Shown: positions 1 to 7,565, counted from the first letter of the stretch. The stretch is 64,000 nucleotides of DNA from Clostridia bacterium (GCA_002919235.1 PKEX01000009.1:78915-142914); one strand, 5' to 3'. Notes: a model not told the origin generated them from the letters alone. Translations and numbers: made by a program.

Positions 1-108
1 GGCGGGCTCGACGCGGTGATCCGCGGGTGGGTCGACTCCCTCGCGGCCGTCATCCCCGGCGCCGGGGGCTTCGCCGTCGGCTTCTTCTGGGGCATGCGCA
101 AAGGCTGA
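1..108 (+). CDS. C-terminal end of a FUN14-domain-like membrane protein (partial)
   Basis: The reading frame is open from base 1 to a TGA at 106-108, giving 35 residues of a gene that begins outside the window. The tail reads AVIPGAGGFAVGFFWGMRKG, and this glycine-rich GGFxxGFxxGxRKG ending resembles the C-terminus of small bacterial FUN14-family membrane proteins. The family is poorly characterised in bacteria. With only the tail visible the assignment is tentative, and the signature alone could be shared by other small membrane proteins. Confidence 0.45.
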   Translation, partial: GGLDAVIRGWVDSLAAVIPGAGGFAVGFFWGMRKG

Positions 109-221
109 GCCGGATTCACCTCCCGCCGCCGGTCGCCACCTGGCCCGCCGCTCCTAGAATTTGGTCCGAAACCAGGTCAAAGGCAGGGGAGAGACTACGG
201 CATCGAAAGGAGGTCTCTCTC

Positions 222-587
222 ATGGCCAGAGGACAAAAGCGAAACCAGCCGCTGATCCAGCAAGCGGGGCAGGCTCTCGAGCGTTTCAAATACGAGGTGG
301 CTCAAGAGATCGCCCAAAACCCCAGCGACCCGCAGGCGCAGCTGCTCCAGCAGTACCTGTCGGGCCAGACGGGCGGCTACGGCGGCGACATCCCGTCCCG
401 TGTCTGGGGCGCCGTCGGCGGGCACATGGTGCGCCGCATGATCGCCGCAGCGGAACAGACCCTCATCTCGCAGGCGCAGGCCGCGGTGCAGCAGAGCTTC
501 CGCCAGGGCCTGCAGGGGACCCTGACCGGCACGACCCAAACCGGGTTCCCGCAAGGGCAGACCGGGACCCAGACCCAGACCATCTGA
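222..587 (+). CDS. Alpha/beta-type small acid-soluble spore protein (SASP)
   Basis: This 121-residue protein should coat and protect DNA inside dormant spores and be degraded by the GPR protease at germination. Two family blocks are visible: FKYEVAQEIA at about residues 22-31, containing the E-V-A step expected at a GPR cleavage site, and SRVWGAVGGHMVRRMIAAAE at about 59-78, the DNA-binding signature. ATG 222 is chosen because AAGGAGG at 207-213 sits 8 bases upstream. It is longer than the usual 60-95 residues: an insert rich in Gln, Ser and Pro separates the two blocks, and a Gln/Thr/Gly-rich tail follows. Expression by a forespore sigma factor is expected from the family but I do not see a clear promoter. 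The gene marks the organism as spore-forming. Confidence 0.9.
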   Translation: MARGQKRNQPLIQQAGQALERFKYEVAQEIAQNPSDPQAQLLQQYLSGQTGGYGGDIPSRVWGAVGGHMVRRMIAAAEQTLISQAQAAVQQSFRQGLQGTLTGTTQTGFPQGQTGTQTQTI

Positions 588-662
588 CGGCCGCGACGCG
601 TCGCCGGCGGATCGGGGATCCACTGAGGCCAGCTGCAAGACGCCTCGTCGTGAAGGAAACCG

Positions 663-686
663 GGAGACGGCCATCCGGCCGTCTCC
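663..686 (+). terminator. Hairpin terminator after the SASP gene
   Basis: A perfect 10-bp stem (663-672 with 677-686) closes a 4-base loop 75 bases after the SASP stop. It is followed by TCTCGCGTTCC, so the U-tract is weak. Position between two genes supports a terminator role. Confidence 0.6.
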
Positions 687-781
687 TCTCGCGTTCCGGA
701 AAAGGTGAGCCGCCCGGGGCGCCGAATCGTAGTGGAAGAACGTGCGGACGGCACGCAGCATCATGAGGAGGCTCACGACGC

Positions 782-1831
782 ATGGCAGCAACCACCACCA
801 GAGTGCGCTGGGGCATCCTGGGCACAGCCGACATCGCACGCACCGCGTTCATCCCGGCGGTGCGCTTGACGGACAGCGGCGAGGTGCGGGCGGTGGGGAG
901 CCGCAGCCGCGAAAAGGCCCAGGAGTACGCCAAGGCGCACGGCATCCCGGTCGCTTACGACTCCTACGACGCCGTACTGGACGATCCCGAGATCGACGCA
1001 GTCTACATCCCTCTGCCCAACACGCTGCACGCGGAGTGGATCATCAAAGCGGCCCACGCCGGCAAGCACGTCTTTTGCGAAAAGCCCCTCACGATGACCT
1101 ACGAGGAGGCGAAAAAGGCCGTCCAGGCCTGCAAAGACGCCGGCGTCATGCTGGTGGAAGCCTTTGTCTACCGCTTTCACCGCCAGAGCCGCCGCCTGCG
1201 GGAGATCATCGAAAACGGCGAGATCGGCGACGTGCTGCACACCGACGCCCGGTTCCACTACTCGTTCCGGGGCGACCGGGACAACATCCGCGTCCGGCCC
1301 GAGGTGGGCGGCGGCGCCCTCTTGGACATCGGCTGCTACGTGTTGAGCTGGACCCGGTTCGTCATGGGCGGCCTGCCTCTCGCCGTAGCCGCCACGTCGG
1401 TCACCGACGAGCCCACCGGCGTCGACAAGACCACCGTGGCCACGCTCCGCTTCTCGCGGGGCCGCACCGCCAACGTCTCCTCCGGCATCCGCATGTTCGG
1501 CGGCCAGCAGGCCACCATCTACGGCACCGACGGCCAGATCGACGTCAGCCAGCCGTTCCATCCCAACCCGCCGCAGGGGGGCTGGCCCGGCGCCCGGGTG
1601 ACGGTCTTTAAGCGCGGCGAGGTGCTGGACCGGAGCGTCCCCGTGGACAAGCCGCCGTTCTACGAAGCGGTGGAGACCATCCAGCGCTCGATCCTCAAGG
1701 ACGAGCCTCTCCCGTTCGACACGATGGAGGATGCCCTGGACCAGGCCCTCCTGATGGAGGCGTGCCGCCTCTCGGCCGAAGAGGACCGCTGGGTGGACCT
1801 GCCGTCGATTGACTGCCGCGCGGTTTCGTGA
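782..1831 (+). CDS. Gfo/Idh/MocA-family NAD(P)-dependent oxidoreductase
   Basis: This 349-residue cytoplasmic dehydrogenase probably oxidises or epimerises a sugar, polyol or inositol-type substrate; the substrate cannot be read from sequence. The N-terminal Rossmann fold starts at GILGTADIA (about 11-19), and the family EKP motif is E100-K101-P102, whose lysine is the usual catalytic residue. The C-terminal substrate domain contains GGGALLDIGCY near 178-188. The start ATG follows a GAGGAGG-like SD site at 762-768. No related pathway gene is adjacent: a spore protein lies upstream and a tRNA downstream. A second member of the family is at 32980, but the two proteins differ in length and in the EKP/DKP motif. 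Confidence 0.88.
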   Translation: MAATTTRVRWGILGTADIARTAFIPAVRLTDSGEVRAVGSRSREKAQEYAKAHGIPVAYDSYDAVLDDPEIDAVYIPLPNTLHAEWIIKAAHAGKHVFCEKPLTMTYEEAKKAVQACKDAGVMLVEAFVYRFHRQSRRLREIIENGEIGDVLHTDARFHYSFRGDRDNIRVRPEVGGGALLDIGCYVLSWTRFVMGGLPLAVAATSVTDEPTGVDKTTVATLRFSRGRTANVSSGIRMFGGQQATIYGTDGQIDVSQPFHPNPPQGGWPGARVTVFKRGEVLDRSVPVDKPPFYEAVETIQRSILKDEPLPFDTMEDALDQALLMEACRLSAEEDRWVDLPSIDCRAVS

Positions 1832-1916
1832 TAGATTGAAACCGCCGGGCGGCGCAGCCGAAAGCCCGTTCACAAAAGGGTTTGCGGCCCGTCCGGCGAT
1901 GCGTCGGGACGTGCGC

Positions 1917-2005
1917 GGAAGGGTGGCCGAGCGGACGAAGGCAGCGGTCTTGAAAACCGTAGACGGCCCCGCCGTCCGTGGGTTCGAATCCCACCCCTTC
2001 CGCCA
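1917..2005 (+). tRNA. tRNA-Ser (anticodon UGA), CCA encoded
   Basis: The acceptor stem GGAAGGG (1917-1923) pairs with CCCTTCC (1995-2001), followed by discriminator G and an encoded CCA at 2003-2005. The T arm GTGGG-TTCGAAT-CCCAC spans 1978-1994. The anticodon loop CTTGAAA (1949-1955) presents TGA at 1951-1953. An extended variable arm between 1961 and 1977 is the hallmark of a class II tRNA and fits serine. The spacer after it is T-rich and could end transcription. Confidence 0.97.
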
Positions 2006-2050
2006 CCTGTCCTTTCCTGTTTTTCTCGCTTCTTCTTGCGCTCTCATCAG

Positions 2051-2080
2051 TTGACAGCGCCCCCCGGGCAGCCGTATAAT
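2051..2080 (+). promoter_or_regulatory. Consensus sigma-A promoter for the metNIQ leader
   Basis: TTGACA (2051-2056) and TATAAT (2075-2080) are both perfect hexamers with an 18-bp spacer. Transcription would start near 2087, about 50 bases before the SAM riboswitch. Confidence 0.92.
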
Positions 2081-2137
2081 CATCTCAACGTCGCGACGGA
2101 CAAACGTGTTGGTCCAAGCCAACACCAAAGCGTGCAA

Positions 2138-2263
2138 CTCTTATCGAGAGTGGTGGAGGGACTGGCCCGATGAAACCCGGCAACCGGCCGTCTCCCGGCG
2201 GCGAGCCGCGGAGCGGCAAGGTGCCAAGTCCTGCCGGACGCGATGCGTCTGGAGAGATGAGAG
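2138..2263 (+). promoter_or_regulatory. SAM-I (S-box) riboswitch aptamer
   Basis: The segment carries the S-box landmarks in order: CTCTTATCGAGAGTGGTGGA (2138-2157), the GGGACTGGCCCGATGAA block, CCCGGCAACCGG, GGTGCCAAGTCCTGCC and a closing GATGAGAGG. P1 is formed by 2138-2145 with 2256-2263. With SAM bound, P1 forms and the terminator at 2283 folds. Without SAM, 2259-2267 can pair with 2284-2292 over nine bases (one G-U), taking both the P1 3' strand and the terminator arm. This is a transcriptional OFF switch for methionine import. Confidence 0.96.
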
Positions 2264-2282
2264 GAGGAATGCGCGATCACAG

Positions 2283-2309
2283 GCCTCTTCTCGTCGAAGA
2301 GGCTTTTTT
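2283..2309 (+). terminator. Riboswitch-controlled intrinsic terminator
   Basis: GCCTCTTC (2283-2290) pairs perfectly with GAAGAGGC (2296-2303) around a 5-base loop and is followed by six T residues (2304-2309). Its 5' arm overlaps the antiterminator partner of the SAM riboswitch. Confidence 0.95.
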
Positions 2310-2424
2310 GTTGCTGAAACAGCGGCAGAACCGGTCGGAAGCCACAGGCTGCCGCGGGAGAGGTCGAGAGCCGTCCGGTTGGTTTGGCGTCGGTTCCTGG
2401 TCCCAGCTGTCGAGGTGATCTTCT

Positions 2425-3213
2425 TTGCCCGCCCACGCCGCGAGCGCCGCAGCAGCGCCACAACCTATCTTGAGCTTGAGGGACGTCGAAAAGACCTACG
2501 GCCGGGGGAACAAGCAGGTGGATGCCCTGCGCGGGGTCACGCTGGACGTCTATCCCGGTGAGATCTTCGGCATCATCGGGCCCAGCGGTGCCGGAAAGAG
2601 CACCCTGATCCGCTGCATCAACCTGCTTGAGCGCCCCGAGAAGGGCCAGATCTTCATCGACGGCGTGGACGTGACGGGGTTTCGCGGCAGGCGGCTGCGG
2701 GAAGTGCGGCGGAACATCGGGATGGTGTTCCAGCACTTCAACCTCCTCTCCAACCGGACGGCCGCGGGAAACGTCGCGTTTCCCATGGAGATCGTCGGCA
2801 TCCCCAAGGGGGAGCGAGCGCGCCGGGTCGCGCAGCTCCTGGCCTTCGTGGGCCTCGAAGAGAAGGCCGATCGCTATCCCTCGGAGCTCAGCGGCGGCGA
2901 AAAGCAGCGGGTGGGCATCGCCCGGGCGCTGGCCATGGAGCCCCGGATCCTCCTCTGCGACGAGGCCACGTCGGCGCTGGACCCGGACACCACCGTCGCC
3001 ATCCTCAACCTGCTCAAGAGCATCAACCAGCGGCTGGGGCTCACCATCGTCATGGTGACGCACCAGATGCACGTGGTGCGCTCCATCTGCCACCGCGTCG
3101 CGGTGATCGACCAAGGGCGCATCGCCGAGGTCGGCCCGGTGATGGAGCTCTTCTCCAACCCCAGGGCCACCGCGACCCGCCGCCTGGTGGGGGAGGCGGC
3201 CGGCATTGCTTAA
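2425..3213 (+). CDS. metN: Methionine ABC importer, ATP-binding protein MetN (short form)
   Basis: MetN hydrolyses ATP to power methionine uptake through MetI. This 262-residue protein has Walker A GPSGAGKST (about 52-60), a Q-loop VFQHFN, signature LSGGEKQRVGIARAL and Walker B ILLCDEATSALDP. The start is TTG 2425 behind GAGGTGATC. Typical MetN proteins are about 340 residues because a C-terminal NIL/ACT domain binds methionine and shuts transport down. Here the protein ends just after the ATPase core, so feedback inhibition at the protein level is probably missing. The SAM riboswitch 160 bases upstream makes the methionine assignment firm, and metI overlaps its end by 8 bases. Confidence 0.93.
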   Translation: MPAHAASAAAAPQPILSLRDVEKTYGRGNKQVDALRGVTLDVYPGEIFGIIGPSGAGKSTLIRCINLLERPEKGQIFIDGVDVTGFRGRRLREVRRNIGMVFQHFNLLSNRTAAGNVAFPMEIVGIPKGERARRVAQLLAFVGLEEKADRYPSELSGGEKQRVGIARALAMEPRILLCDEATSALDPDTTVAILNLLKSINQRLGLTIVMVTHQMHVVRSICHRVAVIDQGRIAEVGPVMELFSNPRATATRRLVGEAAGIA

Positions 3214-3871
3214 CCCGCAGGTGCTCCAGCTCCTCTGGCAGGCGACCCTGGAAACGCTCTACATGGTGGCCTGCTCCAGCGCTTTGGGAGCGCTGTTCGG
3301 CCTGCCCGTCGGCGTCCTCCTGGTGGTGACGGCTCCGGGCCACATCCTGCCGAACCGGGTGATCCACCGGATCACGGGCGTGGTGGTGAACATCGGCCGG
3401 TCGGTGCCGTTCGTCATCCTGATGATCGCGATCATCCCCTTCACCCGGATGATCGCCGGCACCTCCATCGGCACCACGGCCGCCATCGTGCCGCTCACCG
3501 TCTCGGCCATCCCCTACGTGGCGCGGCTGGTCGAGAGCGCCCTCAGCGAGGTGGACTTCGGCGTCATCGAGGCGGCGGAGAGCATGGGTGCCACGCCTCT
3601 CCAGATCATCTGGAAAGTGCTCCTGCCCGAGAGCCTCCCCTCCCTGGTCCTGGGCTTCACCATCACCACGGTGAGCCTGGTGAGCTATTCCGCCATGGCG
3701 GGCGCCATCGGCGGCGGCGGCCTCGGCGACCTGGCGATCCGCTACGGCTACCAGCGGTTCCGGAGCGACATCATGATCCAGACCGTCGTCGTCCTCGTCG
3801 TGCTGGTGCAGCTGGTGCAGATGGCCGGCAACGCGCTGGCGCGGCGCTTGGACCACCGTCATCCGTCGTAA
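3206..3871 (+). CDS. metI: Methionine ABC importer, permease MetI
   Basis: The 221-residue membrane protein has about five hydrophobic segments and the MetI-family coupling loop around EAAESMGATPLQIIWKVLLP (about 128-147), which contacts the ATPase. It forms the transmembrane channel for D- or L-methionine. Start TTG 3206 lies within the last codons of metN, so the two are translationally coupled. It is the second gene of the SAM-riboswitch operon and precedes metQ by 133 bases. Confidence 0.94.
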   Translation: MLNPQVLQLLWQATLETLYMVACSSALGALFGLPVGVLLVVTAPGHILPNRVIHRITGVVVNIGRSVPFVILMIAIIPFTRMIAGTSIGTTAAIVPLTVSAIPYVARLVESALSEVDFGVIEAAESMGATPLQIIWKVLLPESLPSLVLGFTITTVSLVSYSAMAGAIGGGGLGDLAIRYGYQRFRSDIMIQTVVVLVVLVQLVQMAGNALARRLDHRHPS

Positions 3872-4004
3872 GCCTGCCGGATGGCTGCGGCGCGGGCTTG
3901 GGGCCTCGAACCCCGCGGGCCAGCAAGAGCCGGGGGCTGCGCCGTCCCGCCCAGTCAGACGGCGGTAATACCACGTAAAGAGATCTGTTAAGGAGGAGTT
4001 GTTC

Positions 4005-4799
4005 GTGCGCAGATCCGTCCTGTCCGCCCTGGTCCTCATCGGCTTGCTTGTCGCCGGCGCTCCGCTCGCGGCCGCCCAGGCGACGGTGCTCAAGGTGGGC
4101 GCGACCCCCGTGCCCCACGCGGAGGTGCTGGAGTTTGTGAAGCCTCACCTGGCCGCCGAGGGCATCGATCTCCAGATCGTGGTGTTCAACGACTATGTCC
4201 TTCCCAACTTGGCGCTGAGCGACGGCGAGCTGGACGCCAACTACTTCCAGCACATCCCGTACCTTGAAACCTTCAGCGCCGACCACCGCCTCGACCTCGA
4301 GGTGCTGGTGAAGGTGCACATCGAGCCCATCGGCCTCTACAGCAGCCGCATCTCCAGCCTCGACCAGCTGCCCGACGGCGCGCAGATCGCGATTCCCAAC
4401 GACGTGACCAACGGCGGCCGCGCCCTCTTGCTGCTGCAGGAGGCGGGGCTCATCACCCTGCGGCCGGATGCAGGCCTTGAGGCCACCGTCCTCGACATCG
4501 TGGAGAACCCCAAGCGCCTTCGCTTCCGGGAGCTGGAGGCGGCCATGCTGCCCCGGGCCCTGGCCGACGTCGACGCCGCCGTCATCAACACCAACTTCGC
4601 CCTGGAGGCCGGCCTCAACCCGGTGAAAGACGCCCTGATCATCGAGGGCGAGGAGTCTCCTTACGCCAACGTGGTGGCCGTGCGCAAGGGCGACACCGCC
4701 AACCCGGCCCTGCAGAAGCTGGCCGAGGCGCTGACCCGGCCCGAGGTGCGAGCGTTCTTCCTCGAGACCTACGGCGGCGCCGTTGTCCCGGTGTTCTAA
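4005..4799 (+). CDS. metQ: Methionine-binding protein MetQ, secreted without lipid anchor
   Basis: This 264-residue solute-binding protein of the NlpA/MetQ family delivers methionine to MetIN. Family blocks visible are KVGATPVPHAEVLEFVKPHL, the LDANYFQHIPYLE segment, and VNTNFA-like VINTNFALEAGL. AAGGAGGAG at 3990-3998 touches an in-frame TTG at 3999, so GTG 4005, six bases further on, is the better start. The signal peptide has a hydrophobic core and ends AAAQA with no lipobox cysteine. That is unusual for a monoderm Firmicute and would suit an organism with a periplasm. A strong terminator follows. Confidence 0.92.
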   Translation: MRRSVLSALVLIGLLVAGAPLAAAQATVLKVGATPVPHAEVLEFVKPHLAAEGIDLQIVVFNDYVLPNLALSDGELDANYFQHIPYLETFSADHRLDLEVLVKVHIEPIGLYSSRISSLDQLPDGAQIAIPNDVTNGGRALLLLQEAGLITLRPDAGLEATVLDIVENPKRLRFRELEAAMLPRALADVDAAVINTNFALEAGLNPVKDALIIEGEESPYANVVAVRKGDTANPALQKLAEALTRPEVRAFFLETYGGAVVPVF

Positions 4800-4870
4800 G
4801 TCTTGGGGCACCCTTCGCCCCTTCAACCCTGGGATCCCAAGATCCTGGCGTTTCACGACATCAGCGTCAC

Positions 4871-4903
4871 GGAACGAGGCCTGCCCCCGGCAGGCCTCGT
4901 TCC
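4871..4903 (+). terminator. Strong hairpin terminator of the metNIQ operon
   Basis: A perfect 15-bp stem (4871-4885 with 4889-4903) with a 3-base loop lies 71 bases after metQ. The rest of the spacer 4800-5113 shows no other recognisable element. Confidence 0.85.
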
Positions 4904-5113
4904 TCTCCCGGCGGCCGCGCTCGCCTTCTTGTGTTCCCCGCGGTACCCAGATCCGACGTTTTTCCACCCACCTTGGACGCGGCGACCACCCCGCTTTCAT
5001 GGAACCCCCTTTTCAAGCGTGTTAGCCTAACGGTGCCAGGCGGACTGACGGCCGTCTCTCCTGGTGACACCGCAAGCGGCTGACACCACTCAAGAGGTTG
5101 AGGAGGAATCGGG

Positions 5114-5605
5114 ATGGTACGACTGGGTCGACTCATGCGCATCGGGCTTGTCCTTGCGATGGGAGCCATGCTATTGGGCCTCCCGGTGCAGGCGCAGGAG
5201 GGGTTTGACTTTTTCGCCGCTGAGGAAACGGCCGCCGGCGACGACCTGTGGGTGAAGCTCGCGGCGCTCAAGGAGACGCTGGACGAGAGCGTGGTCACCA
5301 GCACCGGCGACGTGGCATCCCTCGCTGAGACCGCCTCCGGCCTGCTCCTCGGCACGGAGGAGGAGGCAGGCGTCATCGCCCTGGTTCAGGAGCTGGCGGG
5401 CGTCGAGGACTATGAGGCCATCGACGCGGAAGGCATCGTCGAAGCGGGCGTCGACGCGCCCGAGCTGATCGCCCTGGCGCACCTGGTCCTCGCAGCCCGG
5501 GCGGTGGAGGCCGGCGCGGACCTGGACAGCTTGCTCCAGGCGGGCGAGCACGTGCGCGAGGCCGACCGGCTCCTGGCCCACCTCAATCCCGAAACCGCCC
5601 AGTGA
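5114..5605 (+). CDS. Small exported protein of unknown function
   Basis: The 163-residue product begins with a signal peptide of about 28 residues: basic start, hydrophobic LVLAMGAMLLGLP, and a VQAQ cleavage site. The mature part is acidic, almost free of aromatic residues, and dominated by Ala, Leu, Glu and Asp in what looks like an all-helical repeat-like chain. ATG 5114 follows GAGGAGG at 5099-5105. I do not recognise a family. It stands alone between two terminators, so context gives no function. Confidence 0.7.
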   Translation: MVRLGRLMRIGLVLAMGAMLLGLPVQAQEGFDFFAAEETAAGDDLWVKLAALKETLDESVVTSTGDVASLAETASGLLLGTEEEAGVIALVQELAGVEDYEAIDAEGIVEAGVDAPELIALAHLVLAARAVEAGADLDSLLQAGEHVREADRLLAHLNPETAQ

Positions 5606-5728
5606 CGGCTGCCAGCCGCTGCCCGGGCTCAAGCTCCGTGCGCCGCACCACGGCCGGCGAAGGCCGGCGCATGGGGCGGCACGCCCGGCAGCGTGCATGG
5701 CAGGAGAGTACACTCCGGCTCACGCCGG

Positions 5729-5757
5729 AAGGACCGCGGCAGGCTGCCGCGGTCCTT
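5729..5757. terminator. Bidirectional hairpin terminator
   Basis: A 12-bp stem (5729-5740 with 5746-5757) lies between the exported protein ending at 5605 (+) and the cstR-like gene ending at 5804 (-). It is followed by T-rich sequence on the plus strand. Confidence 0.7.
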
Positions 5758-5803
5758 TCGCGTTTCGGTGAAAAGCCCCGGGGAGAGCTTCGAGAGGAAC
5801 GGC

Positions 5804-6079
5804 TCAGCGGACGAAGCCCGCAAAGAGCTTCTTTGCCCGGGCGATGGCCTCTTGAGCCGATGGATCATCCCTGCCGTCCAGCAGACACGCCTCGAGATTT
5901 TCTACCATAAGTATCGTCGCGATGGAACCGATCGCGGACCGCATGGCGCTGAGCTGCGTCAGGATTTCCTCGCAGCTCCTCGCCTCGTCGAGCATCTTTT
6001 GCAGCCCGCGGGCCTGCCCTTCCACTCGCTTGAGCCGGGCCTTCACGTCGGCGATCACCTTGGGATCGATCCGCTCCAC
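5804..6079 (-). CDS. cstR: CstR-like persulfide-sensing repressor (CsoR/DUF156 family)
   Basis: The 91-residue helical repressor belongs to the CsoR/RcnR/FrmR family. C36 and C65 are present in the usual places, but the copper-ligand histidine expected at position 61 is asparagine (ENLEAC). This Cys-Asn-Cys pattern marks CstR, which senses reactive sulfur through the two cysteines rather than Cu(I). The start is GTG 6079 because CCTCCTT on the plus strand (6089-6095) places AAGGAGG nine bases upstream; an upstream ATG at 6211 would add an atypical basic extension. It follows two YeeE/YedE sulfur transporters, and a CsoR-type palindrome lies in their promoter, so it probably represses them until sulfane sulfur accumulates. 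Confidence 0.82.
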   Translation of the reverse strand: MERIDPKVIADVKARLKRVEGQARGLQKMLDEARSCEEILTQLSAMRSAIGSIATILMVENLEACLLDGRDDPSAQEAIARAKKLFAGFVR

Positions 6080-6295
6080 CGGTGCCCGCCTCCTTGTTCG
6101 AGCTTTCGTCACGGCGGCAGCCGCCGCGCCCGCACGGCGCTCCCGGCCTCGCCTCTTTACTCCAAGCTCTTCTCGCCCGGGGAGTCCCTTCCCTTGCACG
6201 CAAGCGCCCACGCTGCGCCGGCACGCCGCCCAGCCGTGGGGACCCGCCCGAGGGCAGCAATTTGGGCCTAGAGGCCGTGCCAGGCAGGGGGAGGC

Positions 6296-6883
6296 TCAGG
6301 CCCCGGCGTCGTGGGCTTTCCTCCTCGCCACCCACGCCTTCCGGATGAAGCACACGCCGCGCTCCCAGCGGTCGATCACCGTCACCACTCCCAGCAGGAG
6401 GAGCGCGAAGGCGATTCCCATGGCCACGGGGTTGACGCCCAGCGCGTCAGGCAGCGAATGCCGGCCAAAGTTGAGCGGCCGGATGAGGACCGGCTCCAGC
6501 ACCGGGTAGACCCGCGCGTACGCCAAGGCCCCCGCGAGGCCGCCGAGCACCATGGGCCAGGCATCCTTCCGCCCGGCGCCCAGCGCCGCCAGCGCGGTGC
6601 CCGGGCAGTAGCCGGCGATGGCAAAGCCCAGGCCGAACACGGCGCCGCCCGCCAGAACGCCGAGGACGTAGAGGGTCTTGCCGCCGATGCTCACCAGCCC
6701 CAAGGCCGAGAGGGGGTACACAATGAGCGAGCCGACGGCCACGGCGGTCAGCATCAGCTTGACCGCTTTGAGATTGAGCAAGTTCAGCGCGTCAAAGATG
6801 CACCCGCACCGGGATACCCCGGACCGGTACAAGATGTAGCCAAACGCGACGCCTGTCACCAGGCCCAGTGCCAGGATGCCCAC
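6296..6883 (-). CDS. YeeE/YedE-family sulfur transporter, second half
   Basis: This 195-residue membrane protein has about five hydrophobic helices and the conserved cysteine motif GYCPGTALAALG near residues 92-103. YeeE/YedE (TsuA-type) proteins import thiosulfate or related sulfur compounds, with conserved cysteines lining the path; here the canonical protein is split in two adjacent genes. GTG 6883 abuts the TAA of the upstream half, so the two are translated together. A further cysteine pair, RCGC, is near residue 26. The 216-base spacer to cstR holds no obvious element. Confidence 0.82.
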   Translation of the reverse strand: MGILALGLVTGVAFGYILYRSGVSRCGCIFDALNLLNLKAVKLMLTAVAVGSLIVYPLSALGLVSIGGKTLYVLGVLAGGAVFGLGFAIAGYCPGTALAALGAGRKDAWPMVLGGLAGALAYARVYPVLEPVLIRPLNFGRHSLPDALGVNPVAMGIAFALLLLGVVTVIDRWERGVCFIRKAWVARRKAHDAGA

Positions 6884-7444
6884 TTACACCCACCCCTTCG
6901 ACCGGAACCACTTGGCTGCCGGGATTCCCACGGCGAAGACCGCCGCTGCAAACAGAAAGCTCGCCGTTGCCAGCTGGGTCATCCCGGTGATCACGTGACC
7001 GCTGGTGCACCCGTCAGCCAGCCTGGCGCCGAACAGGACGAGAAAGCCGCCGAGAAACGCCCTCCAGCGCCGCTGCGGGCTCACGTCAACGGGATCCGCA
7101 GGGCCCGCGGCGCACGACTCCCCGCGCGGGGAAGCTTCTGCCGCCCCGGACGCCTGGTCTCCCTTGGCTCGCTCCGCCGCCTCCATCCGGGCTGTGACCC
7201 TCGAGGCGATGAACCCGCCGATGACGATGCCGATCACCAGCATCAGCTGCCAGTCGACGACGGGCGGCACTCGCTGGAAGTAGGGGTTGTCCGCGACCCA
7301 CGCGGGGACCAGCGGGTTGAGAAGGAGCGCGACGGTCCGCGGGTACGACGTCGAGACGCCCAGCGGCTTGTACGTGAGAAAGGCGAACGCGCTGAGCAAG
7401 CCCAGCGCCACGCCGCCTTTGAGCCAGCTCCACTCCCGGGTCAT
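6884..7444 (-). CDS. YeeE/YedE-family sulfur transporter, first half
   Basis: The 186-residue membrane protein carries the other YeeE/YedE signature, ARLADGCTSGHVITG, in its C-terminal half; GCTSGH is the conserved cysteine motif of the family. ATG 7444 is preferred over ATG 7450 because AGGAGG at 7453-7458 (minus) is eight bases from it and only two from the other. A charged loop rich in Ala, Glu and Arg occupies the middle. It is the first gene of the sulfur operon, directly behind a near-consensus promoter and an operator-like palindrome. Confidence 0.84.
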   Translation of the reverse strand: MTREWSWLKGGVALGLLSAFAFLTYKPLGVSTSYPRTVALLLNPLVPAWVADNPYFQRVPPVVDWQLMLVIGIVIGGFIASRVTARMEAAERAKGDQASGAAEASPRGESCAAGPADPVDVSPQRRWRAFLGGFLVLFGARLADGCTSGHVITGMTQLATASFLFAAAVFAVGIPAAKWFRSKGWV

Positions 7445-7479
7445 TCCCATGACCTCCTCTAGCCACCAGTGTATTACCG

Positions 7480-7493
7480 TACCCCCTAGGGTA
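7480..7493. promoter_or_regulatory. CsoR/CstR-type operator
   Basis: TACCC-N4-GGGTA forms an inverted repeat; read on the minus strand it is TACCCTAGGGGGTA, close to the G/C-tract operators used by CsoR-family repressors. It lies roughly 10-20 bases downstream of the predicted start point of the sulfur-transport operon, a good position for repression. Confidence 0.65.
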
Positions 7494-7508
7494 TAGCGTT
7501 CTGACCCT

Positions 7509-7537
7509 ATCCTACCTGCTCTCGGGGTATGTGTCAA
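7509..7537 (-). promoter_or_regulatory. Sigma-A promoter for the YeeE/YedE-cstR cluster
   Basis: On the minus strand a perfect TTGACA (7532-7537) and TAGGAT (7509-7514) are separated by 17 bp. The start point would be near 7502. Confidence 0.82.
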
Positions 7538-7565
7538 CCGTTGCACTTCAGACGCCCTTGCAAAA

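Noticed and set aside
773..2137. A 454-codon minus-strand frame covering the first Gfo/Idh/MocA gene and tRNA-Ser
   Set aside because: It crosses the tRNA gene and is antisense to a well-supported oxidoreductase.
5804..6211. The longer CstR-like start at ATG 6211
   Set aside because: It adds 44 basic, non-homologous residues. GTG 6079 has an ideal SD site and gives the family length.
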